Source: Cymbomonas tetramitiformis
Lineage: Eukaryota > Chlorophyta > Pyramimonadophyceae > Pyramimonadales > Pyramimonadaceae
Length of the DNA stretch: 11,220 nt
NCBI GenBank assembly: GCA_001247695.2
Contig: LGRX02025865.1
Location: forward strand, 1 to 11,220
Direction: 5' to 3'
Position numbers and translations under genes: made by a program. Shown here in pieces: positions 1 to 6,480 of this stretch. The stretch's first letter is position 1. Each line of letters begins with the position of its first letter. The notes below the pieces were generated by a model. It did not search any database. It saw only the letters and a list, made by a program, of their open reading frames with translations, and had not been told where the DNA came from.

Positions 1-687
1 CGGCGCGCTCGCGGTGGTCATCGTGTGCCACCCGCGGCGCGCTCTCTTCCCTCCCAAAAAGAAAAGCGGTCCACGCCTGGACGCTTTCTCATGGCGCCGT
101 GGGGAAGGGCGCGGGCGAGCACCTCTCGTGCTCACCCTGTAGCGACACGAGCACAAGGGCGGCGCCCCTTGTCTGCGTGTGGCGAAGCGTCCCATCGCTG
201 GGCGCCATCTCGCCCGGAGCGTCGGCCACACGGGCCTCAGCAGCGACCCTCACGTGGGTGCTGCGCTCCGCGCTCGTCGCCGGGGCACGCGTGTGCGGTG
301 TGACGCTCCCAGGCGCGCTCATCTCCTCTCCGAAGAGCCTCGATGGCGCCCGGTCGCCGTGCACACGCTGCGCGCCACCCCTAGGCACCATGAGTATGAC
401 GTGCCTGGTGGGGCAGCTGCGCGTCACGCGGCCCGAGACAGCGGCCGTCTATCCGGCTGCCTCGTGGCGGTACGCTCGGCGCGCTCGCGGCGGCCATCGT
501 GTGCCACCCGCGGCGCGCTCTCTTCCCAAAAAAGAAAAGCGGTCCACGCCTGGACGCTTTCGCCTGGCGCCGTGGGGAAGGGCGCGGGCGAGCACCTCTC
601 GTGCTCACCTTGTAGCGACACGAGCACAAGGGCGGCGCCCCTTGTCTGCGTGTGGCGAGGCGTCCCATCGCTGGGCGCCATCTCGCC
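1..687. repeat. GC-rich satellite, ~476-bp period, ~1.4 units
   Basis: Bases 1-214 recur at 477-687 with only scattered substitutions and one 3-base length difference, giving a tandem period of about 476 bp (offset 476 at the left end, 473 at the right). The stretch 215-476 is the rest of the unit and is present once. Both copies keep a short hairpin, GAGCAC with its complement GTGCTC, at 117-133 and 590-606. Composition is far more GC-rich than the DNA that follows. The second copy stops sharply at 687, where AT-rich sequence begins, so the array probably continues left of the window. Open frames here exist on both strands, are explained by high GC and are not conserved as proteins between the copies. 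No family name is recognised. Confidence 0.8.
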
Positions 688-1069
688 TATCACCATAGCT
701 ATATGCATACGAAACATCTGATGCTCGTGCATATTTCGTTTGTGTAGAATCGTCCTTAGATGTAATGTTAGCACCAAATACTTTGTTTAAAGCGGTGCTC
801 GGAAATTTCACTGCGTCTTGACTGAGAGCATTTAGCAATTTTGAGGTGTCTCTTTGTGTATACTTGTCAACATCGTCAGGTTTCATGATTGGTTTACTCT
901 TGACTGTGACCATAGATTCGAAAGGTGCACTACTATTGCCAGGCCTACTACGCGAAACCGGACCATGTATTTGTTTATCATTTTGATGATCAACAAAATT
1001 ACTAAAAGAACTGGTAGATGGACGACAGTAAGCATTGGATTGATAGCTTTGATTACAAGGTACTTGCAT
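605..1069 (-). pseudogene. unknown virus-like protein, 3' end replaced by satellite
   Basis: An open frame of 154 codons beginning with ATG at 1069. Only the first ~127 residues (1069 to about 688) lie in AT-rich DNA. The rest reads into the GC-rich satellite, and its composition changes abruptly to Arg/Ala/Gly-rich. The native part is polar and rich in Ser, Asn, Asp and Lys, with no membrane segment or recognised motif; it contains KPIMKPDDVDKYTQRDTSKL. It follows the 205-codon gene after only five bases, which suggests a shared transcript or compact viral layout. The true C-terminus has probably been lost at the satellite junction. No function is assigned. The frame could be fortuitous, but codon content and the tight spacing make a real gene more likely. 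Confidence 0.4.
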
Positions 1070-1074
1070 TACTA

Positions 1075-1692
1075 TTAAGGAGCTTTTGATTTAGGAGTAA
1101 GATCGGCTCCAGTTATGAAACTTGTAACTCTTTGTAGAGGTGATGAAGGTGGCACTTGACTTCGAGTTGTTACCCATGTGGATGCTTGTGTACCAAATAT
1201 TCTCGGCGATGATATTTCTCTTACCTGCATCGTGTCTCGCAATTCGGCACGAAGATTTCGACCAGGACCAACGTTCCTTGACGGTCCAGCTTCAGGAGTG
1301 GTTGGTAATAGCTCTTTGGATGCATCTGCGACCATGGCGTCTCGGTCTTCAGCGTCTTTGGCAAGACGCTGCAACGTTTGATTATTGAGATCCTCTTGTA
1401 TAGGATTTATTGACATCATCGGGTTCAATGTCATCATAGGATTAGGCCTGGTTGTATCAATACCACTGCTATAGTCCTGAATGTCTCTCACTAATGGCTC
1501 CGTTCTTATGATTGAATCTCTCAAAGTATTGTAGAATACCGCACTGTTTTGTGACGGCATCGTTATAACGTAGTTGTTTTTAGCGAGTTTACCATATCCT
1601 CGGAACAGAGTGTCGGAACTTGATCCATTGGCAATACCCATCATTTTCATACAATTTCTACGTCCGACCTCATCGGTCAATATTGTTCTCAT
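1075..1692 (-). CDS. unknown 205-residue protein of the virus-like block
   Basis: A complete frame from ATG at 1692 to TAA at 1075. The N-terminal third looks folded (Cys and hydrophobic residues, VFYNTLRDSIIRTEPLVRDI near residues 52-71). A middle Met/Pro/Asn-rich stretch follows (PNPMMTLNPMMSINPIQEDL, about 83-102). The C-terminal half is Pro/Ser/Arg-rich and likely disordered, ending in a basic KSKAP. No signal peptide or membrane helix is visible. It lies 97 bp downstream of the 57-residue gene and just upstream of the gene starting at 1069. I do not recognise the family; a minor structural or DNA-associated viral protein would suit the context, but that is a guess. The frame is intact over 205 codons in AT-rich DNA, which supports it being coding. 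Confidence 0.5.
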   Translation of the reverse strand: MRTILTDEVGRRNCMKMMGIANGSSSDTLFRGYGKLAKNNYVITMPSQNSAVFYNTLRDSIIRTEPLVRDIQDYSSGIDTTRPNPMMTLNPMMSINPIQEDLNNQTLQRLAKDAEDRDAMVADASKELLPTTPEAGPSRNVGPGRNLRAELRDTMQVREISSPRIFGTQASTWVTTRSQVPPSSPLQRVTSFITGADLTPKSKAP

Positions 1693-1788
1693 TAAAGTAA
1701 TATAGAAAAAAACAGCAATAAAAGGAACAATCGAAGATCAGCAACAATCAAAGATTGTTGCCATTGTTCCCGGAAAGAATATTGCCCG

Positions 1789-1962
1789 TTATTTACTATT
1801 GCTCGGTCCGGGATTGTGATTGCCTGGTGCATGATTATTGGGGGCAACAATCGCTATACGGCCAAATCGACGCAGTTGACTTTTTGATTTGCAATATATT
1901 CGTGCCGCAAGGGCCCTTCCTTTCGGAGCTTTAGGTTTGAAACCGCAATATGGTTTGGTCAT
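1789..1962 (-). CDS. small basic 57-residue protein next to the integrase
   Basis: ATG at 1962 and TAA at 1789 enclose 57 codons. The start is only nine bases beyond the integrase stop. The product begins MTKPYCGFKPKAPKGRALAA and contains two Cys and a basic core ending in SQLRRFG; the tail is Asn/Pro/Gly-rich and probably flexible. Proline and lysine-glycine followed about ten residues later by an aromatic-Cys and then QxRxxG recalls short peptides I associate with Polinton-like and large DNA virus genomes, but that is memory of a pattern and not a match I can verify. Size, basic charge and position suggest a nucleic-acid-binding or virion-associated peptide (inference). Confidence 0.5.
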   Translation of the reverse strand: MTKPYCGFKPKAPKGRALAARIYCKSKSQLRRFGRIAIVAPNNHAPGNHNPGPSNSK

Positions 1963-1971
1963 TTGTATACA

Positions 1972-2886
1972 TTACGATTTTCTTTTTTTCAACAACTTAA
2001 TTTCAGGGTCAGGTATATCAACGAACTCATCCTCTTCCGATTTGTCATAGAATATCAACTGATACTTACGTTTACTTTTCCTTGATCGAATGAGCTTAAG
2101 ATATCCTTTCAAAGTCTTTTGATAGTTTGGCGATTTCTTATCGCTAATGAACACATTAACTTCATAGTTGTCATAGTTTCTAGATGTCTTGGAAGCAGTA
2201 TTTCCTTCAATACCCTCTTTCTTCAACGCACGCTCAGATTTTGCGGCCTCCTTGTTTTCACTGTCAGTCTTGGTGCCACGAGTCTCTTTGGATGGTTTGG
2301 AAACCGGCCCTTGTACTTCCTTAAGTTCACGCGGCTTATATTGTCGGCTTAAGGTATCACCGTTACCGTCCTCTATCACGAAAGACAATCCCTTTCTACT
2401 TCGAACCTTATACACCTGCGTAGACCATGTTTGGCTCTCTTTGTCAAACGTCTTCTTAGTCACACGGAATCGCACCCGATCGCCTGGTTTAATGTCTAAC
2501 TTCTGTAAGAGTTTGGCAGTTTGATTTCGTTTCAACAAGACACTTCTAATAACACGATTCTTATTCATGTCATCAGGAGGGGTATCATTGATATTACCTT
2601 GGTTTACCGTTTCATTATAGTTCTCAACGATTGAGTCCAAATAGTCAACCCAATTGTTTCTGCCTGTGCTCGCCTCGTTGATATTAAATCTTCGTTTCAA
2701 AGTTTTGTTGAATCTTTCAATTTTACCTTGCCGAGTGTGGTCCTCTTTTTGATACGTGTAATGTTTGATTCCCTTCTCTTTCTAATATAGCATCAAACCG
2801 TAACTTGTAGGTGTTTTTTACGCAAGTGTGGTGTATGAAGAAATCGGTCATGTTAGAAATCGACATGATAGGACTCGAAAATCATG
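1972..2886 (-). pseudogene. retroviral-type (Polinton-like) integrase, 3' part with Tudor-like tail, 5' broken
   Basis: The intact 3' frame runs from just after an in-frame TAG at 2782-2784 to the TAA at 1972, about 269 residues, with no ATG at its head. Its start carries the end of a DDE catalytic core: a GKIERFNKTLK stretch near 2700-2730 holds the presumed catalytic Glu, followed by the NNWVDYLDSIVENYN helix usual for Polinton and retroviral integrases. Next is an SH3-like segment (IKPGDRVRFR, then VIEDGNGDTLSRQYKPRELKEV), a charged linker, and a C-terminal module with KYQLIFYDKSEEDEFVDI that resembles a Tudor/chromo fold. In another frame, 2886 to about 2770, related sequence continues (KNTYKLRFDAILEREG), joined by a +1 shift near 2768-2772. 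The first two catalytic Asp residues are not found, so the gene is a 5'-truncated fragment. Polinton-type is favoured over Gypsy because of the surrounding genes and the ERFN motif. Confidence 0.6.
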
Positions 2887-2889
2887 TGT

Positions 2890-3300
2890 AGAGGCTTTGC
2901 CCCGTTATTGGGACATCATGTAGGATATATGGGATGCTATCATAACCTTGTGTGACTCCTGTAGTGACTGGTGACGAGAGTGCAAAGCATGTGCCAGGGC
3001 AGGCTGCTGTGGTGTCAAGCGGAGCCTTCACCCTTCTAAGTGCTGAGGAGAGGCCTATACTAGCTTGCTCAGTGATTTCTATGTTCTGACTCTAACACCC
3101 TATGGGTGCCATAGTGCACTTGCACATTCTACTTATGCCTCCGCCACATCAGTCGCCTCGGTCGCGCCCTTGGCCTCCACCTCTGGAACAGATGACCGCC
3201 AAGGATTGTAGTTGACCGCGCACATCAAGGTTTCTTGAATGGTCTCAGACTTCATGGTCTGGGCGTCCTTGCCATGCTGTAAGCATGCTGACACGGTGCA
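2890..3300. other. no supported gene
   Basis: I see no long reading frame, RNA gene or clear mobile-element border here. A 40-codon minus-strand frame (ATG at 3255, TAA at 3133) encodes an acidic peptide containing NYNPWRSS. It extends upstream without a stop to about 3312, but no relative is recognised and chance cannot be excluded. The remainder is mixed-composition DNA between the broken integrase and the tandem duplication to the right. Confidence 0.4.
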
Positions 3301-3304
3301 CGCA

Positions 3305-3575
3305 CAGTGTTAACAACAATGAGGCATATATCGCTGCAGTTATTGCTATTTACTCTGCTGTATGTATGCCTGCTTATCGCTCTTGTGGCCGGGGTTTCGA
3401 TTGTGACTATGCTATATTCATATAGGCACGATTCTCTCGCTGTTTTGACAACAAGGGGGCATATATTACTGCAATTATTTCTGTGTACCCTGTTATGTGT
3501 ATGCCTGCTTATTGCCCTTGTGGCCGGGGTCTCGATTGTGTCCGTGATATACCAGGCACACACTCCTGATAACTT
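3305..3575. repeat. 135-bp imperfect tandem duplication
   Basis: Two copies of about 135 bp lie head to tail, roughly 3305-3439 and 3440-3574. Anchors are GGCATATAT at 3323 and 3458 and the GTGGCCGGGGT(T/C)TCGATTGTG stretch at 3385 and 3520, both at offset 135. The copies differ by many substitutions, so the duplication is not recent. On the plus strand the copies give a hydrophobic repeat (CLLIALVAGVSIV twice) and on the minus strand a polar one (TIETPATRAISRH twice). Both frames being open over a 135-base (multiple of 3) repeat makes neither convincing as a gene. Confidence 0.75.
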
Positions 3576-3581
3576 ATACAT

Positions 3582-3640
3582 CTTTATCTCTTTATTTTTC
3601 TTTCTTTTCTTTTATCTTCTTCCTTTTCTTTTTATGTTTT
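3582..3640. repeat. pyrimidine-rich low-complexity tract
   Basis: Almost pure T and C on the plus strand (TTTATTTTTCTTTCTTTTCT and similar runs), with a few A. It could be mistaken for the polypurine tract of a minus-strand retroelement, but it is more than 1.3 kb from the end of pol, whereas a better tract sits at 4920-4934. Best read as simple-sequence DNA flanking the element. Confidence 0.6.
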
Positions 3641-3690
3641 CTGCTGTTTTTGGTGTGTAATATTAACTTCACAGTCTTATATTCCACTGT

Positions 3691-3696
3691 TTTATT
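3691..3696 (-). promoter_or_regulatory. candidate polyadenylation signal AATAAA
   Basis: Minus-strand AATAAA inside the proposed LTR, about 90 bp downstream of a TATAAG (3781-3786) in the same orientation. The spacing fits an LTR whose R region lies between them. A six-base motif in AT-rich DNA is weak evidence by itself. Confidence 0.3.
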
Positions 3697-4124
3697 TCAT
3701 GACATACTCTGGCTTCTAGCCTAGAATTACAGTCACTTTTCTGATATAATGTCTGGTCTCAGACCTAATACATCTATATCCTTATATCAGTCTTGGCATA
3801 CAGCCTAATCCTAACATGTAAAACTTCCTTAATTCATTTCTCTTGATCAACACTAACTGAGGTCCACTTTTCCAAGCTTCCCTTTCAACATGTTGCTCTC
3901 TAACAATCACTAGCAGGATTCCTGTATTGACATCTGCCATCGACCAATCATGTGCACATATATGCCTGATTCTGGTACTCCTCCACCAATCATCAGGCAG
4001 ATCACGATATTGCCATTGCAGATCTTTCTGGAATCCACCAGATCCTCAATATAATTATTGTCATTGCAGATCTTCTCCTGAAATCTGCCTTGCCATCAAT
4101 TATTTCTTCATACAGCTGTGACCG

Positions 4125-4905
4125 GCATGCAACAAGGCCCTTGCAGCATGCAACCACCCGTCACCAGCATGCAACCTGGCATATGTAGCATGCAACCTGG
4201 TCTCTGTTGCATGCAACCTGGCCTCTGTGGCATGCAACCAGACATCTGTAGCATGCAACCTGGCCTCTGTCGCATGCAACCTGGCCCCTGTGGCATGCAA
4301 CCCGACATCTGTCGCATGCAACCTGGCCTCTGTCGCATCTGCATGCACCTGGCCTTTGTAGCATGCAACCTGGCCTCTGTCACATGCAACCTGGCCCCTG
4401 TGGCATGCAACCCGACATCTGTCGCATGCAACCTGGCCTCTGTCGCATGCAACCTGGCCTCTGTGGCATGCAACCCGACATCTGTCGCATGCAACCTGGC
4501 CTCTGTGGCATGCAACCTGGCCTCCGTAGCATGCAACCTGACATCTGTAGCATGCAACCTGGCCTCCGTGACATGCAACCGGGCCTCTGTAGCATGCAAC
4601 CCGACATCTGTAGCATGCAACCTGGCCTCCGTGGCATGCAACCTGGCCTCTGTAGCATGCAACCTGACATCTGTAGCATGCAACCTGGCCTCCGTGACAT
4701 GCAACCGGGCCTCTGTAGCATGCAACCCGACATCTGTAGCATGCAACCTGGCCTCCGTGGCATGCAACCTGGCCTCTGTAGCATGCAACCTGACATCTGT
4801 AGCATGCAACCGGGCATCTGTAGCATGCAACCAGGCATTTGTATCATGCAACCACTCGTTGGCAGCATGCAACCAGATCTCTGTAGCATGCAACCCCTCT
4901 GCTCG
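4125..4905. repeat. 21-bp minisatellite, ~37 copies, in the presumed U3
   Basis: The unit begins GCATGCAACC on the plus strand and is followed by an 11-base half that varies among TGGCCTCTGTR, TGGCCTCCGTR, CGACATCTGTR and TGACATCTGTR. About 37 copies run from 4125 to 4905, interrupted once near 4336-4362 where a 6-base insertion and a 1-base loss shift phase. Near 4529-4654 and 4655-4780 six consecutive units form a 126-bp higher-order repeat that appears identical in both copies. A third starts at 4781. Every unit carries the palindrome GCATGC, or a one-base variant, so these sites are spaced 21 bp apart, two turns of the helix. The unit length is a multiple of three and lacks stops, which explains long frames on both strands. 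Position just inside the LTR suggests a promoter or enhancer array (inference). Confidence 0.9.
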
Positions 4906-4919
4906 TACCTCCCGGTACA

Positions 4920-4934
4920 ACTCCTCCCCCCTCA
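4920..4934 (-). promoter_or_regulatory. polypurine tract for plus-strand priming
   Basis: Minus-strand GAGGGGGGAGGAG (4933-4921) lies 37 bases beyond the stop of the last coding segment at 4971 and is followed after one T by TG, the usual LTR start. Purity, length and placement fit the RNase H-resistant primer used for second-strand synthesis in Ty3/Gypsy elements. Confidence 0.6.
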
Positions 4935-4970
4935 AGAGCGGCCTATCTCCCGATGCCGCTCCCGGTGTCT

Positions 4971-5310
4971 TCAGGTATCAAGCTCCCCGAATTGAAGATG
5001 GTGGAAGAGATGACGCAGTAACGGAGCTGGTACGGGGTACACGGCGTGAGCATCTCGCGCCCCTGGTTGCTGTGAAGACGATGGTCCAAGCTGAGCAGTC
5101 TCGGGGTGCCCTCCGGTGGCCCATTTACATGCGCAAGGTGTCTGCGAGGTACACTCCAGCAATGGCGTTGGTGGAGGTGAGCTAGTCCAGATACATGTCG
5201 GCTTACGATATCGCTCTCCATACTTACAGTAGGTGCAAAAAAGAGGCTGTGGCAGTTTACGAACCACTGACCGCAACCGCATTCGGGTATCTTCCCTCAG
5301 GGTTTTCAAG
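4971..5310 (-). pseudogene. C-terminal half of the C5-cytosine methyltransferase, shifted frame
   Basis: In the frame ending at TAA 4971, sequence directly after the ENP motif of the preceding segment continues as a plausible methyltransferase C-terminus: RLRSVVRKLPQPLF, CTYCKYGERYRKPTCIWTS, then HPETAQLGP and HAVYPVPAPLLRHLF. The RKPT-x-IWT stretch matches the motif VIII position of C5-methyltransferases, and the final VYPVP-x-x-L resembles motif X, which packs against motif I. Several Cys and one His (CTYC, ECTSQTPCAC, GHP) could bind a metal. Overlap of the two frames and their order argue for one gene with a +1 shift near 5285-5300, where the minus strand has CCC. The stop is 37 bases before the polypurine tract, so this is the true end of pol. 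Confidence 0.7.
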
Positions 5311-6480
5311 AAACCAGTGCTTGGGCTTCAAGTACTCGATAGCATCCAGGGTGCATTTCACACTCTTGTCTGCTCCTTCCAGATCAGGAGGGCCTCCCGT
5401 AGTGCGCGCCTGACTGTACTGGGTGCATGGAGGGCGGGCCCAGATGACATCAAAGAATCCCGGTGGATACTGAGTGGGGTCCCAGTCCTCCATTGATGCG
5501 AGATGGTTAGGTTGCCAGCGTGGGTCGTTGTCGAGCGTAACCACCGAGGCAGACGGGAAGCACTTGGCAAACTCCCTTTCCACCGATCCAGTTCCGCTGA
5601 ACAACACCAAGATTCTCACTGGCCGGGTCTTCCGCTCTTCAAGGTCGGTGATCACCACTAGCTCTCCATTCCCCAAGGTTTCCACCCGCTCCCACGGCAG
5701 ACAGAAGTCTTCCGGTGGAGAATCCACTTCCGGAACGTCACATGGGTGTTCCATTAGCTGGGATAAGGTGACGCCAAGGTGAACGGATTGTCGCTGTTGA
5801 CGTTGCCGTCGGTCATGCTCAGTGGACTTCAGCATGTCCGCCTGCATGCCTAATCGTCGTGCCTCGAACTCCTTGAGCTGCTGATTTTCCCCGCCTCTGT
5901 CCATCTTGTCTCTGGAGCGCCACTGGTCGTGAGCTGCCGAGTAGCCCGTCCAGCGTACCTTCCATTCCTCCACAGATTTGCCCTTGACCATGCGTACACG
6001 ATACGCCAGGATTTTGTCCACGTGAGCTTCCGCTTGCCCATCTACCATTACCGGGTCAGGTACGGGCAGTTGTGCTCGAGATGCAAACTCATCCTTGCCG
6101 GAGATGTACGGCTTCAGGCGGTGCTGTGCAAACACGTCGTGAATGCGCCAGTGCGGCGGTAGGGCCAGCCGATATGCCACCGGTGCCCCGCGGTCCGCCT
6201 CTGCCAGCTCCGCCTGCAAATCGCTGTAGAAGCACTCCACCACGGTCACAGGTCCATGCCAGCGCTTACCGAGCTTTCGGCACAGCGCGCGGTCCATCAC
6301 CTTTTCCGTCAGATGACGAGCTTCGATCCACACCAGATCCCCCACTGCGTACTTATGCTGCTTGTGGCGCCGGTCGAACTGCTCCCGCTGGCGCTGCTGA
6401 GCCAACTCAAGGCGGCCACGCGCGTCTCGCAACTGCGACGAAAACTTCGCAGCCATCTCATGGGCGGTACCCACCCCCCC
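5257..6480 (-). pseudogene. pol continuation: integrase C-terminus, chromodomain, N-terminal half of C5-MTase
   Basis: The frame is open 6591-5257; only the part after the G8 run (from about 6480) continues pol. Residues are numbered from 6591. First comes the helical end of integrase (SSQLRDARGRLELAQQRQRE), then a GPY/F-like SH3 module (YAVGDLVWIEARHL; WHGPVTVVE; YRLALPPHWRIHDVFAQHRL). A chromodomain spans about 188-244 (VDKILAYR, W-KVRWTGY, HDQW). After a Gln/Arg-rich spacer, a methyltransferase begins near 320: ILVLFSGTGSVEREF (cofactor-binding motif I), FDVIWARPPCTQYSQ (motif IV, catalytic Cys 389) and HWFLENPEG (motif VI). Soon after ENP the frame runs into a stop at 5257, and the rest of the enzyme lies one frame over. 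The chromodomain probably tethers the integration complex to modified histones (known for chromoviruses). It is labelled broken because a frame change is needed at each end. Confidence 0.82.

Larger units (their letters stand above)
688..2890 (-). mobile_element. degraded Polinton/Maverick-like or other virus-like block
   Basis: An AT-rich segment whose open frames all run leftward and are packed almost without gaps. The integrase stops at 1972 and the next ATG is at 1962; that small gene ends at 1789; the next runs 1692-1075; the last starts at 1069, five bases after the preceding stop. Such packing is typical of DNA viruses and Polinton-type elements and unlike most protist host genes. The integrase is retrovirus-like, as in Polintons, and has no reverse transcriptase beside it. 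No capsid, DNA polymerase B, protease or packaging ATPase is seen, so the assignment rests on the integrase and on gene layout. The left end is cut by the satellite and the right end fades out near 2890 after a frameshift. An integrase-bearing element of another class is the main alternative. Confidence 0.45.
3655..4919 (-). mobile_element. proposed 3' LTR of the Gypsy element (left end uncertain)
   Basis: Immediately after the polypurine tract the minus strand begins TGTACCGGGAGGTACGAG, with the TG expected at an LTR start, at 4919. The tip is an inverted repeat (GTACC/GGTAC, 4905-4918). Most of the body is a 21-bp minisatellite. Beyond it, in minus-strand direction, are a possible TATA box (TATAAG, 3781-3786) and an AATAAA (3691-3696). 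This order would suit U3, R and U5. The left border is a guess: plus-strand TGTAA at 3655 would give a terminal ...TTACA, but the 5' LTR is outside the window and no comparison or target-site duplication can be made. An 18-base direct repeat with one mismatch occurs at 4009-4026 and 4057-4074. Confidence 0.4.

Noticed and set aside
25..721. Several overlapping open frames of 90-200 residues in the GC-rich satellite
   Set aside because: They occur in many frames on both strands, are Arg/Ala/Pro-rich as GC-rich noncoding DNA gives, and are not maintained as proteins between the two satellite copies.
3484..3489. TGTACC as the inverted match and left end of the LTR
   Set aside because: It lies inside the 135-bp duplication, whose two copies align across this point, so it cannot be an insertion boundary.
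3582..3640. Pyrimidine tract as the retroelement polypurine tract, with an LTR starting TGTATAAG at about 3580
   Set aside because: It is over 1.3 kb from the pol stop and impure. The tract at 4920-4934 lies right after pol and is followed by a better LTR tip.
3307..3660. Plus-strand 117-residue hydrophobic protein with apparent membrane segments
   Set aside because: Its hydrophobicity comes from the T-rich tandem duplication and the pyrimidine tract. The opposite strand is equally open and no family is recognised.
4125..4905. CRISPR-like regular repeat array
   Set aside because: Units are contiguous 21-mers with variable halves drawn from a few types. There are no unique spacers, and the context is a eukaryotic retroelement.
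4108..5185. Long open frames on both strands over the 21-bp array (for example 275 residues of LHATEAR repeats on minus, 355 residues of CNLASVA repeats on plus)
   Set aside because: A 21-base unit without stops keeps several frames open automatically. The frames change at the 4336-4362 irregularity and have no non-repeat domain. The array lies after the polypurine tract, within the presumed LTR.
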